Shown here piece by piece: positions 4,573 through 5,701 of a stretch of DNA of 5,701 nt. The notes beneath the pieces were generated by a model that made no database searches, was not told the origin of the DNA, and was given only the letters and a program-made list of their open reading frames with translations. The stretch comes from DALYDD01 sp046049705. GTDB lineage: Bacteria; Patescibacteriota; Minisyncoccia; Phycocordibacterales; CAIZLB01. How positions within the stretch are numbered: position 1 is the stretch's first letter; the number at the start of each line of letters is the position of its first letter. A program made the position numbers and the translations under genes. Location of the stretch: assembly GCA_046049705.1 (NCBI GenBank), contig JBJOQZ010000039.1, forward strand, positions 1-5,701, read 5' to 3'.

Positions 4573-5094
4573 TTATGAAGTAAGTGTTTTAACAGTATTT
4601 GTAATAACCATAGAGATAACTTTTGCTCCAAGTAATACCGCTGCACCTATTGCAGTCCAAGTCAGTTGTTGGTGAGCTGCAGATATCGCCTTTGGATCAC
4701 CTTGTGCAGTAATGTATTTATATCCAGCTAAGATAATTGAAAAAATAACTACGATAGCACCAAGTGGGATTACCACTTTATCGAGAAGTGCATATAAAAA
4801 TGTTTGCAGAGTGCCTCCTGATTGTCCAAGGGGGTTTGCAAAACCAGATTGTCCAGTCGGAGGTCTTTGTGTTGCACCACCAGTCCCACCACCCTGTGTT
4901 GCCCCTCCTGTACCTTGTGCCAATATAACCGAAGCTGTATTCCCTGCTTTTTCTATTTGAAAACTTGATGAACTAAAAAAAGTAAAATATGACAATGCCA
5001 ACGAAAGTGCCATCGCAACACTGAGTACTGGCACAAGCGATCTATGTTTTTTCGTTTGAGATATAACTTGATTCATATGCATATATTGTATCAT
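4573..5094 (-). CDS. TrbC/VirB2-type pilin-like protein, IT-x-QG subtype, with Gly/Thr/Gln-rich segment (173 aa)
   Basis: The N-terminus is Lys/Arg-rich (TKKHR, 15-19), followed by a hydrophobic helix (about 19-40), a long leader or anchor. Residues 61-97 are low complexity and include GTGGATQ twice (61-67, 70-76), with different codons in the two copies. Helices follow at about 105-128 (VVIPLGAIVVIFSIILAGYKYI) and 146-166 (TAIGAAVLLGAKVISMVI), around the loop TAQGDPKAISAAHQQLT. The loop-plus-helix pattern (IT-x-QG then AIG) is shared with the gene upstream and is typical of pilin-like VirB2 proteins. ATG 5094 is preferred because AGGAG lies just before it. ATG 5082 and 5076 are alternatives. 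Cleavage could occur at LA/Q (59/60), which would remove an unusually long leader. Confidence 0.8.
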   Translation of the reverse strand: MIQYMHMNQVISQTKKHRSLVPVLSVAMALSLALSYFTFFSSSSFQIEKAGNTASVILAQGTGGATQGGGTGGATQRPPTGQSGFANPLGQSGGTLQTFLYALLDKVVIPLGAIVVIFSIILAGYKYITAQGDPKAISAAHQQLTWTAIGAAVLLGAKVISMVITNTVKTLTS

Positions 5095-5097
5095 AGA

Positions 5098-5102
5098 CTC
5101 CT
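5098..5102 (-). promoter_or_regulatory. Shine-Dalgarno site (AGGAG) of gene 4573-5094
   Basis: AGGAG on the minus strand lies in the 17-nt gap after the previous stop, 3 nt before ATG 5094. The spacing is shorter than the usual 5-9 nt; the later ATGs at 5082 and 5076 would be 15 and 21 nt away. It is the only clear Shine-Dalgarno site I can find among the eight gene starts in this window. Confidence 0.55.
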
Positions 5103-5111
5103 ATACGGATA

Positions 5112-5549
5112 TTACATACCTGGCAATCTAAACTGTGCACCTACACCAAGTTGATTCAAGATGAAGTTCACTATGAGCCAAGCTATCATTGTTACAATAA
5201 TACCGATAGCAGCTTTGGTCATCATATCTTTTGCTTTTGATATCTCTCCAGAATTTCCTTGATTGGTAATCATCTTAAATCCAGCCATCATAAAAGCAAC
5301 CGTCGTACCTAAGACTGCTAGAAATATTGCAAACTTCAAAACCTCACCACCGAGGGCAAGTAGTTCCGGCCACCCACATTCTGGTTGATTGCCACTGATA
5401 GCTTTATTGCACTTTGCAGGGATAGTAAAAACACTAAATGTACCAGGTTGTGATTGAGCATATGCTTGATTTACACTAATCAAAAATGAACTAGCGAATA
5501 GAGTGCATGTAAACAAGGATACTGCTATACGAGAAAATGTTTTTTTCAT
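5112..5549 (-). CDS. TrbC/VirB2-type pilin-like protein, IT-x-QG subtype, with a cysteine pair (145 aa)
   Basis: MKKTFSRIAVSLFTCTLFAS...NQAYA is a signal peptide with likely cleavage before Gln32. The exported N-terminal part holds Cys47 and Cys58 (KCNKAISGNQPECGW), which could form a disulfide outside the cytoplasm. Helices at about 69-94 (VLKFAIFLAVLGTTVAFMMAGFKMI) and 110-134 (MTKAAIGIIVTMIAWLIVNFIL) flank the loop TNQGNSGEISKAKD. The order hydrophobic helix, G-x-K-x-IT-x-QG, loop, AAIG helix matches VirB2/TrbC-type T4SS pilins as found in many CPR genomes. The tail ends QFRLPGM. It starts 18 nt after the stop of the partial gene to the right, without a Shine-Dalgarno site, in an AT-only context (TATATATTT before ATG). 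Confidence 0.8.
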   Translation of the reverse strand: MKKTFSRIAVSLFTCTLFASSFLISVNQAYAQSQPGTFSVFTIPAKCNKAISGNQPECGWPELLALGGEVLKFAIFLAVLGTTVAFMMAGFKMITNQGNSGEISKAKDMMTKAAIGIIVTMIAWLIVNFILNQLGVGAQFRLPGM

Positions 5550-5567
5550 AAATATATAGATATATGT

Positions 5568-5699
5568 CTAAGATTTTATACCTTGCAATAATAACTCCAA
5601 TCTTTGCTTGGCCGTAGTAAGTGCATCTGTAGGCAAAGATAATCCTGTTGTTACAGATTCTACCATATCTCTAAAGATTACAGCTGAATAAATCGGATC
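5568..5699 (-). CDS. C-terminal 43 residues of an unrecognised protein, cut by window edge
   Basis: The minus-strand frame is open from the window edge to TAG at 5568-5570. It reads DPIYSAVIFRDMVESVTTG and ends AKQRLELLLQGIKS. The tail is helical and soluble-looking with no membrane segment. The spacing of 18 nt to the next start and the codon use similar to the pilin genes support its being the upstream member of the same operon. I do not recognise the family, and 43 residues are too few to assign one. Confidence 0.6.
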   Translation of the reverse strand, partial: DPIYSAVIFRDMVESVTTGLSLPTDALTTAKQRLELLLQGIKS

Positions 5700-5701
5700 T
5701 G

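Noticed and set aside
4569..4646. Upstream start at 4646 for the 4230 gene (138 aa)
   Set aside because: The extension overlaps the end of the previous pilin gene and precedes a clear MKK signal peptide at 4568.
4712..4960. 82-aa proline/cysteine-rich frame on the plus strand
   Set aside because: It is the antisense of the Gly/Thr/Gln-rich part of the pilin-like gene at 4573-5094 and has no independent support.

Overview
The window most likely comes from a Candidate Phyla Radiation (Patescibacteria, Parcubacteria-like) genome or one of its accessory regions. The main reason is a tandem cluster of small two-helix, T4SS-pilin-like membrane proteins (TrbC/VirB2 type), a gene type that is common and multiplied in that group. 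Supporting signs are the near absence of Shine-Dalgarno sites, the AT-rich start contexts and the very tight spacing of the minus-strand genes. All visible stops are TAA or TAG and nothing suggests UGA recoding. The taxonomic placement is inferred, not proven.

Left part (1-719, + strand). The window opens with the last 32 codons of an rve-type (IS3/IS481-like) transposase. A gene-free stretch of about 620 bp follows. It is not empty: a good promoter (TTGTCA, 17 nt, extended -10) leads into about 330 nt with many inverted repeats and a strong intrinsic terminator at 459-490, which together look like an unassigned structured ncRNA. Next comes a consensus promoter (TTGACA, 18 nt, TATAAT). Its transcript would begin with a short palindromic leader and then a perfect tRNA T-arm plus 3' acceptor strand (Ser-like), with no 5' half of the tRNA.

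Middle part (720-2850, + strand). Two genes form an operon. The first encodes a 408-aa SPFH/Band 7-like protein with a run of 14 prolines and two membrane segments. The second encodes a 243-aa protein with one N-terminal membrane anchor and no recognised family. A strong terminator, probably bidirectional, closes the operon at the point of convergence with the minus-strand genes.

Right part (2905-5701, - strand). Read from right to left, there is the C-terminus of an unrecognised gene and then six pilin-like genes with gaps of 18, 17, 4, 13, 59 and 41 nt. They fall into two subtypes: two with an IT-x-QG loop (5112-5549 and 4573-5094) and four with FLWG/FMWG in helix 1. Three of the latter four share an identical 30-nt block (39 nt pairwise) that encodes ALFVMVSVWG with the same codons, although their flanks have diverged. 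The cluster plausibly supplies membrane or pilus subunits for a T4SS-like or surface-appendage machine whose motor parts would lie outside the window to the right.

The most interesting items are the ncRNA candidate, the promoter/tRNA-remnant junction, and the four-member FLWG family with its conserved DNA block.
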